DNA of 64,000 nucleotides from Apis mellifera (Eukaryota > Arthropoda > Insecta > Hymenoptera > Apidae), in the NCBI RefSeq assembly GCF_003254395.2, contig NC_037647.1, positions 11,908,050 through 11,972,049 on the forward strand, read 5' to 3'. The position numbers were made by a program, and so were the translations under genes. Numbering within the stretch: position 1 is the first letter of the stretch; each line of letters opens with the position of its first letter. The notes beneath the pieces are model-generated. The model was not told the DNA's origin. It saw only the letters and a list, made by a program, of their open reading frames with translations, and searched no databases. This document shows positions 24,553-36,849 of this stretch, one piece after another.

Positions 24553-27500
24553 ATGGAAACTATGAATTTATCAGAATTTTCATCAAAATCAATGGATGTC
24601 ATCGTTGATATTCATCAAGAATATGAAGAAGACAAATTTTCTAATGATAACGATAAACAAAATGAAACAGTAGATAAAAATATTTCAAATCTACAGGAAT
24701 GTGAAAATGTTAATACATCTTCAAATATAAATATTCGTGATAAAAAAGTTAAAAGATCTAAAATCAATTCAACTGCACATCAAAATCTTTTAAAATACGA
24801 CAATGATATAAAAATCATAGAATCGGTAGATTTGATTGAAGAGTTCGAAAAATCACAGATTAAGAAAAAAAATGAAAAAAAAATTCGTACAAAAGATAAT
24901 AAATCGAATAAGAAAAATAGGAATCGATCGTTTATCGAGGGAAAGCATGATAGAAAACAATGGGATATATCAAAAAATGAAATAGTAGAAGTGAAGAAAC
25001 CAACGAGAAAACGATGGTTAAAAGATACCACTGTAATTCAATTACCGGAACCAAGGAGTATTTCTTGGACAAATACATCTCCAGACAATATATCTTCGTC
25101 TGTTCAACATTCAAAACAATCATTGTCAACGGCATGTTTTTCAAACCAACCATTGCCAGCGATACGTTCTTCAAAACAAGCATTGACAACAAATTCATTT
25201 TTAAAACAGGAATTATTTGGTTTTGATAATGCAGCTTTTGATTCGGAAAATGAAGAAATTCTTAAAATTGAAACCAATCACAATCACGATAATACGAAAA
25301 TCGAAATGAAATTTGATGGCCGAAGTTCTCAAGATTTGAGCAAAGAAAACAAAAGTTTGAGAGAAACGACAATCATGATCGAAAATTTAAACGAAACTGT
25401 AAATTTAGATGGTCGAAATTATGAAAATCAAAGAAAAAAAACAGTATTAGATATTGAACATACTGAAAAATCTAATTATGATATGTCTTTGAAAGATAAA
25501 ATAAGTCATAAATCAAAATATAAAAAAAATTTTTCCACAGATAAGAATGGGAAAAATATTTCTGATAATTCTAATACATCGCAAAGCTTGCAAGATATCA
25601 CTGTACAATCGGATTCTTCCGAAAAAATATTAATAAAGAATAATCAAAAATGTAATCGAAAACATTCAATTAAAAATGATCAAAAGCATTCTGAAGAAAA
25701 TTTAATATCTGTCGATGAACATGACTATCTAAATAGGAATTATTTAAAACATTCTAGTCAACAATCGTTCACGTCTGAGGATGATGATTTGGATGAGAAT
25801 CGTTCGAGAAAAATTTACAATGAAGCTAAATTAAAAAGATCAAATATGAAGAAAAAAAAAACAAATTATACGGAACAATGTCAAATACAACAAAAGCGAA
25901 AAACACATCGAAAAAATATTTCCACTTCATCTATGCATACACCTGTTAATGTCAAAGAAAATTTAAAAAAAAAAGAAAAAAAAGAAGAGAAAAATATAAA
26001 ATATATTTCTGTAACAATTCATAGAACGGATATGTTAGAGATTGATTACATGACGAAACATCCTATGGTAAAGGTTCATATAATAAAAGGTGAGAATGGG
26101 AAATATTTAAAAAATAAATATGGTACAAGTACATATTTGCAACCTTTAATAACGGGAAAATTCGATTTCAAAGAAAATAAATCCATAATACCAATATGGG
26201 AGGAAGAACTTATTTTCGAACATAATTTCGAAGAGCTTTTGAAAACCGATAATGAATATGTTGTAATTCTTTTCGAAATTATAGATCTTTTAAGTTTTGC
26301 CGAAGCCAGTTTCAATTATGATAAATTTGGCAAGTTTTATTATACCTAATATCATTAGTTCAAAATAATTAATTTTAATTATTTTAATCATTTGATTTTA
26401 TTTTTATTAATAGGTCATGAAAGTTGTTGGTATAAAATAGCATGGGCTTTTTTAAAACCTATAGGATATAATAATATATTACATATTGATAAAAAAATCA
26501 GATTACAACTATATAAGCCTCAAAAAAATTTGCAAAAATTTGAAAGATTTCATACATGTGAAGTAAGTTATATTTTTAGAAATGTAAAAATTTATTTTTA
26601 TTCTTTTAAGCGTTATTATGTTTACTTTAAATTCTATCTTTAGTTTTAATTTTGGATAATCACAACTAATAATTTTTTTATAATAGATCAATTTAATAAT
26701 TGTGATCATTAGTATACAAAAGAAAATTTTGAAATTATAGTAAAATTTAAGTATCTTGATTATATATATATAGAATGTCCCAAAATTAACGCAAGATTTG
26801 AATTAAATATAAAAGAGAGTTTTTAAAATATTATTTTTAAAATATTGTTCAATAATGAAGACACGTTGTTGTATCGTATAACGCTTCATTTTTACTAATC
26901 CTAAACTCTCAGCTGTCAAACTGTTCTTTTTTCAAGGTTGCCAACAACTTAATGCAAAAATGGCGGTAAATTCAAATCTTGCATTAATTTTGGGACACAC
27001 TTTATATATATATATATTTTTTTTTTTTTCGATTTATTTTTTTAAATGTCATTTCCAATCTATTTACACATGTACTATGTATATAGTATTTTTATTTCCA
27101 ATAAGAATACTTTTTTATCAAATTTTATTCTACTCAGAATTTTTATAAAATTTTATAAAATTGAAATTTATTGAAATTTTTTAGGTATATACATGGTGGA
27201 AATCAAATATTCGAGAAAAATATCCTAGTAGCTTATTTGTTACTATAAAATCCATCGATCCACCTAAATTAGAACCTGTTTTATATCAACAATTATCATT
27301 GCATTATTTATCCAATGCATGTAATGAATCACAAAAAATTCATACTTCGGACAATATAAATTTACCAAAATGGAGTAGATTAACTGCACAATCTTGCAAA
27401 GTACCAAATGATATTTTCTTCGAAACAGACATCAGTGAAAACGGATGTTTTTATGTTGCTTTTAGCAACAATGGCAAATATTTGGCTTGTAGCTTTGTTG

Positions 27501-28529
27501 AGGACCAAGATTATCCTATTGTTATTTATAAGGTGAATTATATAGAAATTTTTTGCTTTTGTCAATATATAGGATTAAATTTTAATTCGTGATTTATATT
27601 AAATTAAATTTTATATTATATTAAATTTTGATTAAGTTATATCATAAAATATTTAATATATACTTCAGATTTTATACTCCTTGTGATTTTAAATTATCTT
27701 TCATATATTAAAAATAAATTAAAAAGATTATAAAATATTTAAACACTTCTCTATTATATTCATTTAAATATTGATATTAATAAATATTAAAACTTTTTTT
27801 AGGTTGAAGCAAAGAAAATACACGTACGCTTTTTAGGACACAAAATTTTTGTTTACTCTCTCCATTGGTCTAACAATGATAATTATTTACTTTCTGTTTC
27901 GTCAGATCAAACTGCTCGCATTTGGGATGTACAGAATCAAATTATACAACACGTAGAAGTATATAATATAATTTATTTCTATATATATTTACATTATACA
28001 TATTATTATGATATTAATCGAGATGAAATTGCACGATAGATGATGCCTCATCCTTCGTATGTATATTGTGGTAAATTCGAGTCTGAAAATACCTCGATAG
28101 TAGCAACTGGATGTTATGATCGAATAGTACGGATTTGGATACAAGATAAGAAATTGAAAAATCATGATCTCAATCAGGAATTGGAAGGTCACGAGGGTTT
28201 TGTAAATTCAATGTATTTTCAGAAGAATAGTAATTTATTAACAGCAGACAGTGTTGGAATAATAATATTATGGGCGTTAAAAAAAAATCGAAAAGTATCA
28301 TTTAAAAAGGAATGGCATATATCACGAAAAATAAAAGTCAGAGAAATCGACGGTGTAATAATTAATACGATTATTTTACATCCTTTGGAATCTAGACTTC
28401 TTGTTCATTCGAGAAATAATGGATTAAAAATGTTAGATCTCGCAACTGGTGTAATATTGCAAAAATATAATGAATTGAATAATCAAAGGTATTCTTTCTT
28501 TAATAATTTCAAATTTAATAAATTATAAC

Positions 28530-28580
<51 letters not shown>

Positions 28581-30277
28581 ATGAACAAGTAATGGCAAGT
28601 TACGCGAATTATCATGAGAGATTTTTGAAATTGTTACAAATAATATATATTTTTTTTAAATAAAATAAAATAAAAAATAATTATTTTAAATGCAATGAAT
28701 TTTAGAAAGAAAAATATAAAAAAATTCTTTAACAGAAAAGAAAAATATTTCAAATAAATCTTATTAATCTGGATAATAATTATTCGAATAATAAAAAATT
28801 AACACACATCATTCTATAAGTTTTTCTTAAAATTCGTTGTAATAATTATCTTATTTTTCTATTTAATTTATATAAAAAAAATTAAAATTGATATCTACAA
28901 TAATTTTGAAGGAAATATATTTATAAAACTAAACGTGATTCACTTTATATAATGTATATTATATAATTGTATTGGAAATTGATATTATTATTAATTAATC
29001 TTTATATATAAGAATTTTTTTTAAATATTTGTTGCAGAATACAGTCAACAGCCTGTATTTCTCCATGCGGTAGTTTAATCTTTTGCGGTGATGAAGATTC
29101 ATCTTTAAATGTATGGAATTTAGAAACTGGAAATCTTATTGCAAAATATGCATTCGATCGACACTATCGAGCAATAACTTGTGTAGATTATCATCCATAC
29201 GATCATATGTTAGCTTTTTCAATATTTGGCAGTTCTGCTCCGGTAAAAATTTTAAAATTTAATAAAGATGCTACAGGTGAAAATGTAGGATTAAAAATAA
29301 GAGAAATTGAAAATATGGTGAACAATAGAAATGTTTCCCTTGAATTTTTAAATACACCTGTAAAATCCAAAGAAGATTTACAATCAAATAATAAAGAAAT
29401 AATTGAAGATGAAGATACTGTAAAAGAAAAGAATTTGTTAACTAATGAGAGTTCTGATTCTAATCTTTTTAAGTTTCCTGATAATACTCCTTTAGAAAGA
29501 AATAAATATAATGATACAAAAATAAAACTTCAACAATTAAATGAAACTGGACAAACGATAAAAAATCGTAGTGCGAATCGTTTGTATAATATTATTAAAA
29601 AAATCGATAGCATTTTATCAAATACGTCAAAATCATCGGGCGATATTGAATCTGGAAAAAACTTTGTCCAAGAATTAAATAAGACCAAAATTTTAACAAG
29701 TTTAGATGAAAATATGGAAAAACAGAAAAACAAATTGAGAAAGAATACATCTATAAGTAGTGATGATCAATCGAGTTATTTTGAGTCAAGTACAACAAAT
29801 AGTGACAAACAGAAAGTTATTGAGAGTTACGTCTCAAAGAACAAAATAAATGATTGGTATATAGAAAAAAAATTGAAAAATATAAAGGAAATGAGAAATA
29901 ATGACATATTAAAAAATTATATATCAGAAAGTTTTTCTGATAGTACTAGTGATTATTATAAGATGAAAGTATATCGTGAAAGTACAAAAGATTTATCGCA
30001 AGGAGACATTGAATCGGAGCATATTACTGAAATAGAAAAAAGTGATGAAAAATTAGTTAAAAATAATGATTCAAATTCTACTGATAACAAAATACATATT
30101 GTAGAAAAGAATGATGTAAAAAATTGTGATGAAATTTCGTTAAAAATGTTTGAAAACAAAAATTTAGTTTTAGATGTTACAAATATTGAATCAAATGTAG
30201 ATAATTATGGAAGTGATTGTTCGATACGTAGTAATGCGACTTTTATAATTGAATGTGAAGTTTCTACATCAAAATAA
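24553..30277 (+). CDS. AHI1: Jouberin (AHI1), ciliary transition-zone WD40 protein, without SH3 domain
   Basis: Jouberin acts at the ciliary transition zone/basal body; human mutations cause Joubert syndrome. Six exons: 24553-26329, 26414-26562, 27185-27532, 27803-27958, 28040-28488 and 29038-30277; 1372 aa. About 480 N-terminal residues are polar, low complexity (Lys/Asn/Ser). Next comes the conserved pre-WD region (HPMVKVHIIKG..., IWEEELIFEHNF, WYKIAWAFLKP, RLQLYKP, VYTWWKSNIREKYPSSLFV) and then WD40 repeats (SSDQTARIWDV, GCYDRIVRIWIQ, SVGIIILWALK, EDSSLNVWNLETG) to about residue 1010. The last 350 residues are charged and disordered, with no SH3 sequence (no ALYDY or WW pair). Intron 1 uses a GC donor (TTTG|GCAAGT), forced because the nearby GT would create a stop. 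Intron 2 carries a MITE. Confidence 0.94.
26773..27002. mobile_element. MITE (about 230 bp) in AHI1 intron 2
   Basis: 28-bp terminal inverted repeats, 26777-26804 against 26970-26997, differ at one position (core TGTCCCAAAATTAA / TTAATTTTGGGACA). The element sits between TA-repeat tracts, consistent with TA target preference of Tc1/mariner-type elements. No coding capacity. Superfamily is inferred. Confidence 0.85.
28536..28576. repeat. TA microsatellite in AHI1 intron 5
   Basis: About 20 uninterrupted TA units ending in CATGTA. Confidence 0.9.
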
Positions 30278-30623
30278 AAAAAAAATATAATCTAAAATAT
30301 CTTTTTAAAAATTTAAGAATAAAAATATAATATTTAAAATCATTATTTAATTTATTTAATATAAAATGCCTTTATATATTATAGTTTATTGTATTTAAAA
30401 CAAATTTGTAATTTAAAAATATTTCATTTCTAAAGCATGTATTTTAAATTATTATTTATCATATAACGCGAAGTTGTTTCGATGATAAATCGTACATCGA
30501 CAAAAGATGTCTATATATTATCTAAGAGTAATTAATTATTATATTATTTTATATTATAACAGTTAAGAAATAAAACGTGCAAGTTATTTTAACTTAAATA
30601 AAATTATTTTTATTTTAAATAAT
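30278..30623 (+). other. Short intergenic gap AHI1 to small membrane-protein gene
   Basis: 346 bases, AT-rich. A slightly less AT-rich patch at 30465-30510 (AACGCGAAGTTG, GATAAATCGTACATCGAC) may be the promoter of the next gene. Nothing else seen. Confidence 0.35.
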
Positions 30624-31389
30624 ATGGGTTCTTTTTTCGGAAATATAAGTAGAATTTCTGTGAAAATAATTATTCTTCCTTTTTTGTATTTGACATATTT
30701 ATATGGCGTATATTTAGCGAATTTAATTAATATAGCATTTATAATTTACATATTATTCTTATTTAAATTAGTTGGTATACCATTAAGTAATGAAAGTGAA
30801 GAGTCAGGTGATGAAGAGGTACGAAATTTTTCGTAATTATTAATTAATATATTATTTATAATATTATATTATTTATAATATCTTTTTAATAATAATATTT
30901 ATACTAACAAAATATAAATACATTAGATACTTCGTTAATTTCATAAAAACATGAAAAGTTGATAAAATGTATGATTTTTCTGGATGCATTACATATATAT
31001 ATGTACATATATATAATTAAAAAATGAATCTCGCAAAAAAAGAGAGAAATGGGCAGTATATTGACAAGTTTAGCTACGATTGGCATTAGTCTCATTTTTT
31101 ATCCTTTCCTATTTCTTTGCTATATATATATTCTTTTTATTATGATCATCTTTAATATCGTACATTCATTCTATATTTTTCTTTTAATGTTACTTAACGG
31201 TTTTCCGGATAGCACAATTGTTGATTAAGATTATGTGAGTTTATAATCTACAAATAAAAATATGATTTTCAATTATTTTTCGATTTATATATTTATGCAA
31301 AATCTGCATTATTGCTTTACTTTCAGGACTTTGAAGATGATGAATCTAATATCAATTTTGAAGATACAAACCAGTCTCAAAATCTATAA
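30624..31389 (+). CDS. Small membrane protein with acidic tail (85 aa), unknown function
   Basis: Two exons, 30624-30818 and 31327-31389, joined by GT-AG in frame. The product starts MGSFFGNIS and is strongly hydrophobic over about residues 13-50 (one or two membrane segments: IIILPFLYLTYLYGVYL, then INIAFIIYILFLFKLVGIPL). It then switches to a very acidic tail across the splice (ESEESGDEE|DFEDDE), ending NQSQNL. I do not recognise the family. The intron contains a second, homologous copy of exon 1 (31049-31228). The smooth acidic stretch across the join and the shared MGS start support the model. Expression is unknown. Confidence 0.6.
31049..31228 (+). CDS. Tandem copy of the small membrane-protein exon (59-aa ORF)
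   Basis: An ORF inside the intron of the preceding gene. It aligns to exon 1 (30624-30818) without gaps over 58 residues, with about 20 identities: MGS start, PFL.L.Y.Y, N-I, YI, G.P.S. It ends in its own TAA after STIVD, followed eight bases later by a donor-like GTGAGT. It could be an alternative first exon that stops before the shared acidic tail, a separate tiny paralogue, or a decaying duplicate. Both copies keep the hydrophobic pattern, which suggests selection. Confidence 0.5.
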   Translation: MGSILTSLATIGISLIFYPFLFLCYIYILFIMIIFNIVHSFYIFLLMLLNGFPDSTIVD

Positions 31390-32130
31390 AATATTCGTGC
31401 AAACATTTTCATTTATTTAAAAATAATTATATAAATTTATAATTTCTTCCATTTGGTTAAAATGTAAAATATTTTTCAAGAAATGTATAAATGAAGTATC
31501 AATTTTCATAAATTTAATAAATATATTTTTATAAATTTCAAAATTATTAATTTTTATTAATAATTCAACTTAGTAATAATTCTTTTGTAAAAAAAAATAA
31601 TTTTTTATGTTTATATGTATATGTATAATAAATTTCTATAAAATGATTTGAATAACAGTTTTAGAGAATGAATTTTATTATGATTATTTTTATTGCATAT
31701 ATAAAATATACTTTAAAAAATACAATAAAAAATATTTACAATATTTACAACTATATTTGATTTTATTGAGTGTCATTTTTGTAGTTTTAATAATTCGAAT
31801 GTAAATTATGCGTATACTTCAAACTGCTTTAAATTTGCAATTATTGCATTTTTAAATTTGCATTTTATGCAGTATTTTCTTATATGTATATATTTTCAGA
31901 TGCATAGTATAAACGTTACTAGTTCAGAAACTGCCGGTATGAAGATTGTATGGCATCAGAGAATAAAAACATAGTAGAAATGTATTGGATTTTATCATAT
32001 ACATTTCAATTTGACAATCAAAAGTGTTAATTATCTTAATTATGTGAAAATAAATTAATTAAATATTATATTTTGGACTTTAATATTTAAAAAAAATAGT
32101 CTTTTTCGATAAAAAAACTTTTTTGCTGCA
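31390..32130 (+). other. Intergenic region upstream of TMX3
   Basis: 740 bases, AT-rich, no ORF. Contains 3' end signals of the small membrane-protein gene (AATAAA-like near 31516) and a TGCATTTTTAAATTTGCATTT duplicated phrase around 31842-31870. Presumed TMX3 promoter. Confidence 0.35.
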
Positions 32131-34836
32131 ATGGTAATAATAACGAAATTGATGTTTATTGCAGTTATTTATGGTAAATTTATTTATTTTACTTAATGTT
32201 GTTTACAAAATATAACATTTTATATTAGATTTTAGATTAGATTTATAAATTAATATTAAATGAATTTCATAACCTTCAAATATTGTCGATCGATAGATAT
32301 TTTAGAATTTGATTATTAACATTTAAATCTTTAATTTAATTTTAGTTATTAAAATTATTATAAGTTGTTAGGACAAATAATTTGTCTAATTCAATATTTT
32401 TAAAATAATTTTATTTTTCAATAAATAATTTCATAATTTCAATAATTCAATCAAAAAATTTACATATATTATATGTGATTAGATTTAAATTTTAATGTAT
32501 ATATTATATATAATTATATATATTTTTTAAATATTTATTCGGTAGAAGAGAAATTATTTTAAATTTAAAATTTTTTAATATTTTAATTAATGTCTTTAAA
32601 TACATTAATTATTATAATATTATTATTATTATTAAATTAATAAATTGTTGTTATTATATATGTATTATTATTAAAACATAATTTAGTTTTTTCAGGTACT
32701 TTTACTTCTGTAATAGCATCACGTGTACTTGAATTAAGTGATAGGTATGTAATGATTAATTTTATATTATATTTATACCAATGATACATATTAATATTTT
32801 TTTATATTTATATAATTTTTTATATAAAATATTATATAATATTATTAAATTTTTTTTATAGATTTTTGGATATTCATAAAGATGGACAATGGCTTGTAAT
32901 GGTATAAAATATTTTATATCTATATGATTCTCTTATTATATTATATTCTCTATTATATTATTCAAATAAAATGCTATTACATGATAATATTAACTTAATG
33001 TTATATAATAAGAAAATTATTTCATATGTTTCTTTGTATAATTATAATATATATTATAAAAATTGTTTTTCTTCTATAGATGTACGCACCATGGTGTGCA
33101 CATTGCAAAAGATTAGAACCAATTTGGGCTCATGTAGCACAATATTTACATGCAACATCAATACGAGTTGGACGAGTTGATTGTACTAGATTTACAAATG
33201 TTGCTCATGCTTTTAAAGTTAAAGGATTTCCAACTATTATATTGTAAGAAAAAAATTATATTTTTTTATAACAAAATTATATATAAATTTTTTTTTTTAT
33301 ATTTTATATATAGTTTAAAAGGTGAGCAAGAATTTATATATAATGGGGATAGAACACGAGATGAAATAGTAAAATTTGCATTAAGAGTAAGTGGCCCTCC
33401 AGTTCAGGGAATAACAAAAACTCAAAGTTTTGACACTATTAAAAAGGAACATGATATATACTTTTTATATGTTGGAGAACGATCTGGTCCATTATGGGTA
33501 AGATAAATATTTAATTTTATTCATAATGTAATAAAAATATTGTTAATGAAGATGTTAGTAAGAAAATGTTTAAATAAATATATTTAGGAATTTTATCATA
33601 AGGCTGCAAATGTGTTCCAACCACATGCATTTTTCTACCAATCTCATCCAAATATTGTTAGTAAACATGCTCCTGTAGAAAATACTCCAGCATTATTTGT
33701 TTATAAGGAGAATATACATTACAACTTCAGTGGTAAGTATTTGATATATTAATATTATGTATAGAAATATTTTTAGCTACTTTATTTTTTTTATTAATTA
33801 TATATTATCAATAATAAAATAGTAATATTAATAATTATTAAATAACATGTTTTTAATAATAATTATTTTACAATACAGATCATAATATAGATGATATAGA
33901 AAAATTAAATGAAACAATGTATAAATGGATAAATGCAGAACGTTTTCCCACATTTCCAAAAGTAACAAGAGGAAACATAAATCAACTTTTTTTGACAAAT
34001 AAAAATTTGGTTTTGGCAGTAGTAGAAGAAAATCAATTAGAAAAAATACCATTACACATGGCACGATTTAAAGATATGGTAGAATCTATCATTAAAAATA
34101 AACGAGAAAAATATCATGAGTAAGTTATATTATAAGAATTTGCACATTATTTTAAATAAAATTGATTGTAATTATTTTTTTTTATATTTAGTTATTTTCA
34201 GTTTGGTTGGATAGCTAGTCCAGATCTAGTCAATAGTATAGCAATGATGGTTTTACCATTACCAAGTTTAATTGTTATTAATACTACAACAAATCATCAT
34301 CACATTCCGGAGGATGAAACCGAAAAATTAACTCCTCATGTGATAGAATTGTTCCTAGAGCAAATTCGAAATGAAAGTGCTCCGGTATTAAAAAATTAAA
34401 TTTTTTTTTAAATAAATTTATATATATATTTATATAATATTTACATATATATTTATATTTATATAATTAAAAAAGATTAATATTATGGGACATTTTCAGC
34501 GGTATGGTGGAAATAGTTGGTTGATACGTATATATAGATCATGGTTTGAATTAAAAACAACTCTTTCTGCAATGTGGATGGGTAATCCCATTCTAACAAT
34601 GGTCTTATTTGGTTTACCAGCAGGATTCTTATCATTAATATGTTATGGTATTTGTTGTCCAGATATTTTAGATGCAGATGATGACGAAGAAGGTATAAAT
34701 TTATATTGTTTTATATTGTTATATTTAATTTTATAATGTTTATATATAATATAGATATATATATTATATATTTTATCTTTTAATATTAAATGATTTTTCA
34801 GACCATCCAGGAGCAAATCATATGAAGAAAGATTAG
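32131..34836 (+). CDS. TMX3: Thioredoxin-related transmembrane protein 3 (ER membrane disulfide isomerase)
   Basis: Membrane-anchored PDI-family enzyme. Ten exons: 32131-32173, 32696-32744, 32862-32901, 33080-33243, 33314-33497, 33588-33732, 33879-34119, 34192-34384, 34500-34692 and 34802-34836; 428 aa. Signal peptide MVIITKLMFIAVIYGTFTS, then a thioredoxin domain with APWCAHCKRLEPIW (Cys50-Ala-His-Cys53), GFPTIILFLKGEQEF with the cis-proline, two thioredoxin-like non-catalytic domains, a transmembrane helix near 382-406 (ILTMVLFGLPAGFLSLICYG) and an acidic cytosolic tail ending HMKKD. The active site is CAHC rather than the usual CGHC. The tail has Lys at -3 but Met at -4, so it is not a full KKXX signal. 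Converges with PDCD5. Confidence 0.94.
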
Positions 34837-36073
34837 AATAATTGGATTAATATATTGTTTATATTAAACAATTGTATAAAATTGTAAATTTTTAACCTGT
34901 AAATTACAATTTCATTTAGGTAATATTTATTAATTTTATATTAAAAAGTTTATTTAATTGATATGATTGTACCATAATTGGTATTTTATTTATTATTACA
35001 ATAATTTAATATATTAATTTAATTGAATTACATGAATTATGAAAATGATAATTTTTTATAATTAGTAAAATGAAACAAATTTTATGAATATATACAAGAT
35101 AATCCATAATATAAATAGATCAGGAGATTCTACGAATTACGCATTATCCTGTATATATATAGATATACACAGAATGTTAATATATTCGTAACATACTTTT
35201 GGAGGATTAATTTTAGGAGATCAAAACAACAATTAAAATGCAAAAATATTGGTTGAAGGTTATTTACTAATTTATAAGCAATTTAAGTTCTCATTGAAGC
35301 AAAAAGAGAAACGATGATGTAAAAGTTATAAAGTGATTGCGTTTAACGCAAATTTCATTTTTTTACAACTTGATGAATAAATATCAACCAATATTTTTCA
35401 ATAGTAATTTACATATTTGTTTTGGCTTCTAGAATCGATTTTCTAAAAATATTCCACTAATATATTAGTATCGTGTACACATAATGTAAAAATAAATATC
35501 TTAACTAAATGGAACTTTCATAAGACAATACAAATCATATGTAGACATAAATAAGCTTTTTTAAACCTCGTAGAAAAATTTATTCTATATTATAAAAAAA
35601 AAATATAAAAATATATTAAAGTTTTATGAAAAAAATGTAAGTGGTAAATAATGTTCTGTATACTTTGAAATTAAATATATATATGTTTGTTTATGTAATT
35701 ATAATGAAAATTCACTTCATACCACATAAATGTTGAAAAGTTTGAATATTTGATGAAAATATAATTGTTTCAAAAATAAAAAATTATACATTTTATATAT
35801 ATTTTTACCTATATTTAATGAAAAGAGATAACACTTCAAATTTTATAGCATTAAGAATATTAATAAAAGAATGCAATATTGAATTTGAAAACATTAGCTG
35901 GATTAAAATAAGTATTAATATTAGATTTTAATTTTTATTTCAATATATCATAAAAAATAAAAATGTATGACTAATTAAGCGTACAGTAGTATTATAATCT
36001 TAACTTTTGTTCAAAAATTAGACAAAGAATATTATGTCGTCTTTAACAAACCACATATAATTGTATATAGGTG
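34837..36073. other. Convergent 3' region between TMX3 and PDCD5
   Basis: 1.24 kb AT-rich, no ORF. The 3' UTRs of both genes must end here. No repeat family recognised. Confidence 0.4.
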
Positions 36074-36849
36074 CTATAAATCATCATCAGAATCCAATGC
36101 TGCTCTTCGTCTGTCAAACTAAAATTAATAATTAATGAATTCATTTCTTTTTAAACATATCCATAATATATTACAACTAACCTTCACAACAGTTTTTCTT
36201 TGTGTTTGTTGATTTACACTTTCAAGTAAACTGATAAGTTCTTTTTCTCCTAATTTACCAGGTAATTGACCTCGTTGAGCCATGCTTAATATCATATCTT
36301 CTACCATCTTTCCTTTTTCAGGTTTACCAAGACATAATGTATTTACTAAAGAAATAATATATATTATAAAATTATATACATAATGTATATAATTTTAAAA
36401 AAATATATGTAAAATATAATATTCTTACATCTTGCTCTAGCTGATTGATCCAATACTTGACTAAGAATAGAATTTCTCATATCTTCCATTTGTTGTATTT
36501 TTTCTTCCATTGCTTGTTTATTTTCTGCATTATTATTCTAAATATTTAAAAATATAATTTAATGTAATATAATAAATATTACAATAACTACTTATTGAAA
36601 TAATATTTATGTGTTACAGTTATAAATAACTTAATATAGTTCAAAATTTAAAATGAATTAAATATATTGTATCATGAAATTAAAAATATTTTAATTATTA
36701 ACTAATTCAATTTGATTTTTATTTATATTTTTGTTGAATAATTTATGGTTACACTTGTCAAAAATAATACAATAATAATTTACCTTATATTGGGATTGCA
36801 ACTGAGCTAAACGTTGTTGTCGTATTGCTTCAAGTTCTGGGTCTGACAT
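36074..36849 (-). CDS. PDCD5: Programmed cell death protein 5
   Basis: Small DNA-binding-like helical-bundle protein linked to apoptosis and to the chaperonin/p53-Tip60 axis in mammals; archaeal homologues exist. Four exons on the minus strand: 36784-36849, 36429-36537, 36182-36345 and 36074-36118; 127 aa, normal length. Seen: MSDPELEAIRQQRLAQLQ, then NKQAMEEKMQQMEDMRNSIL, SQVLDQSARARLNTL, the conserved KPEKGKMVEDMIL and GQLPGKLGEKELISLLES, and the C-terminal FDRRRAALDSDDDL. All four exons are in frame with standard splice sites. Confidence 0.97.
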
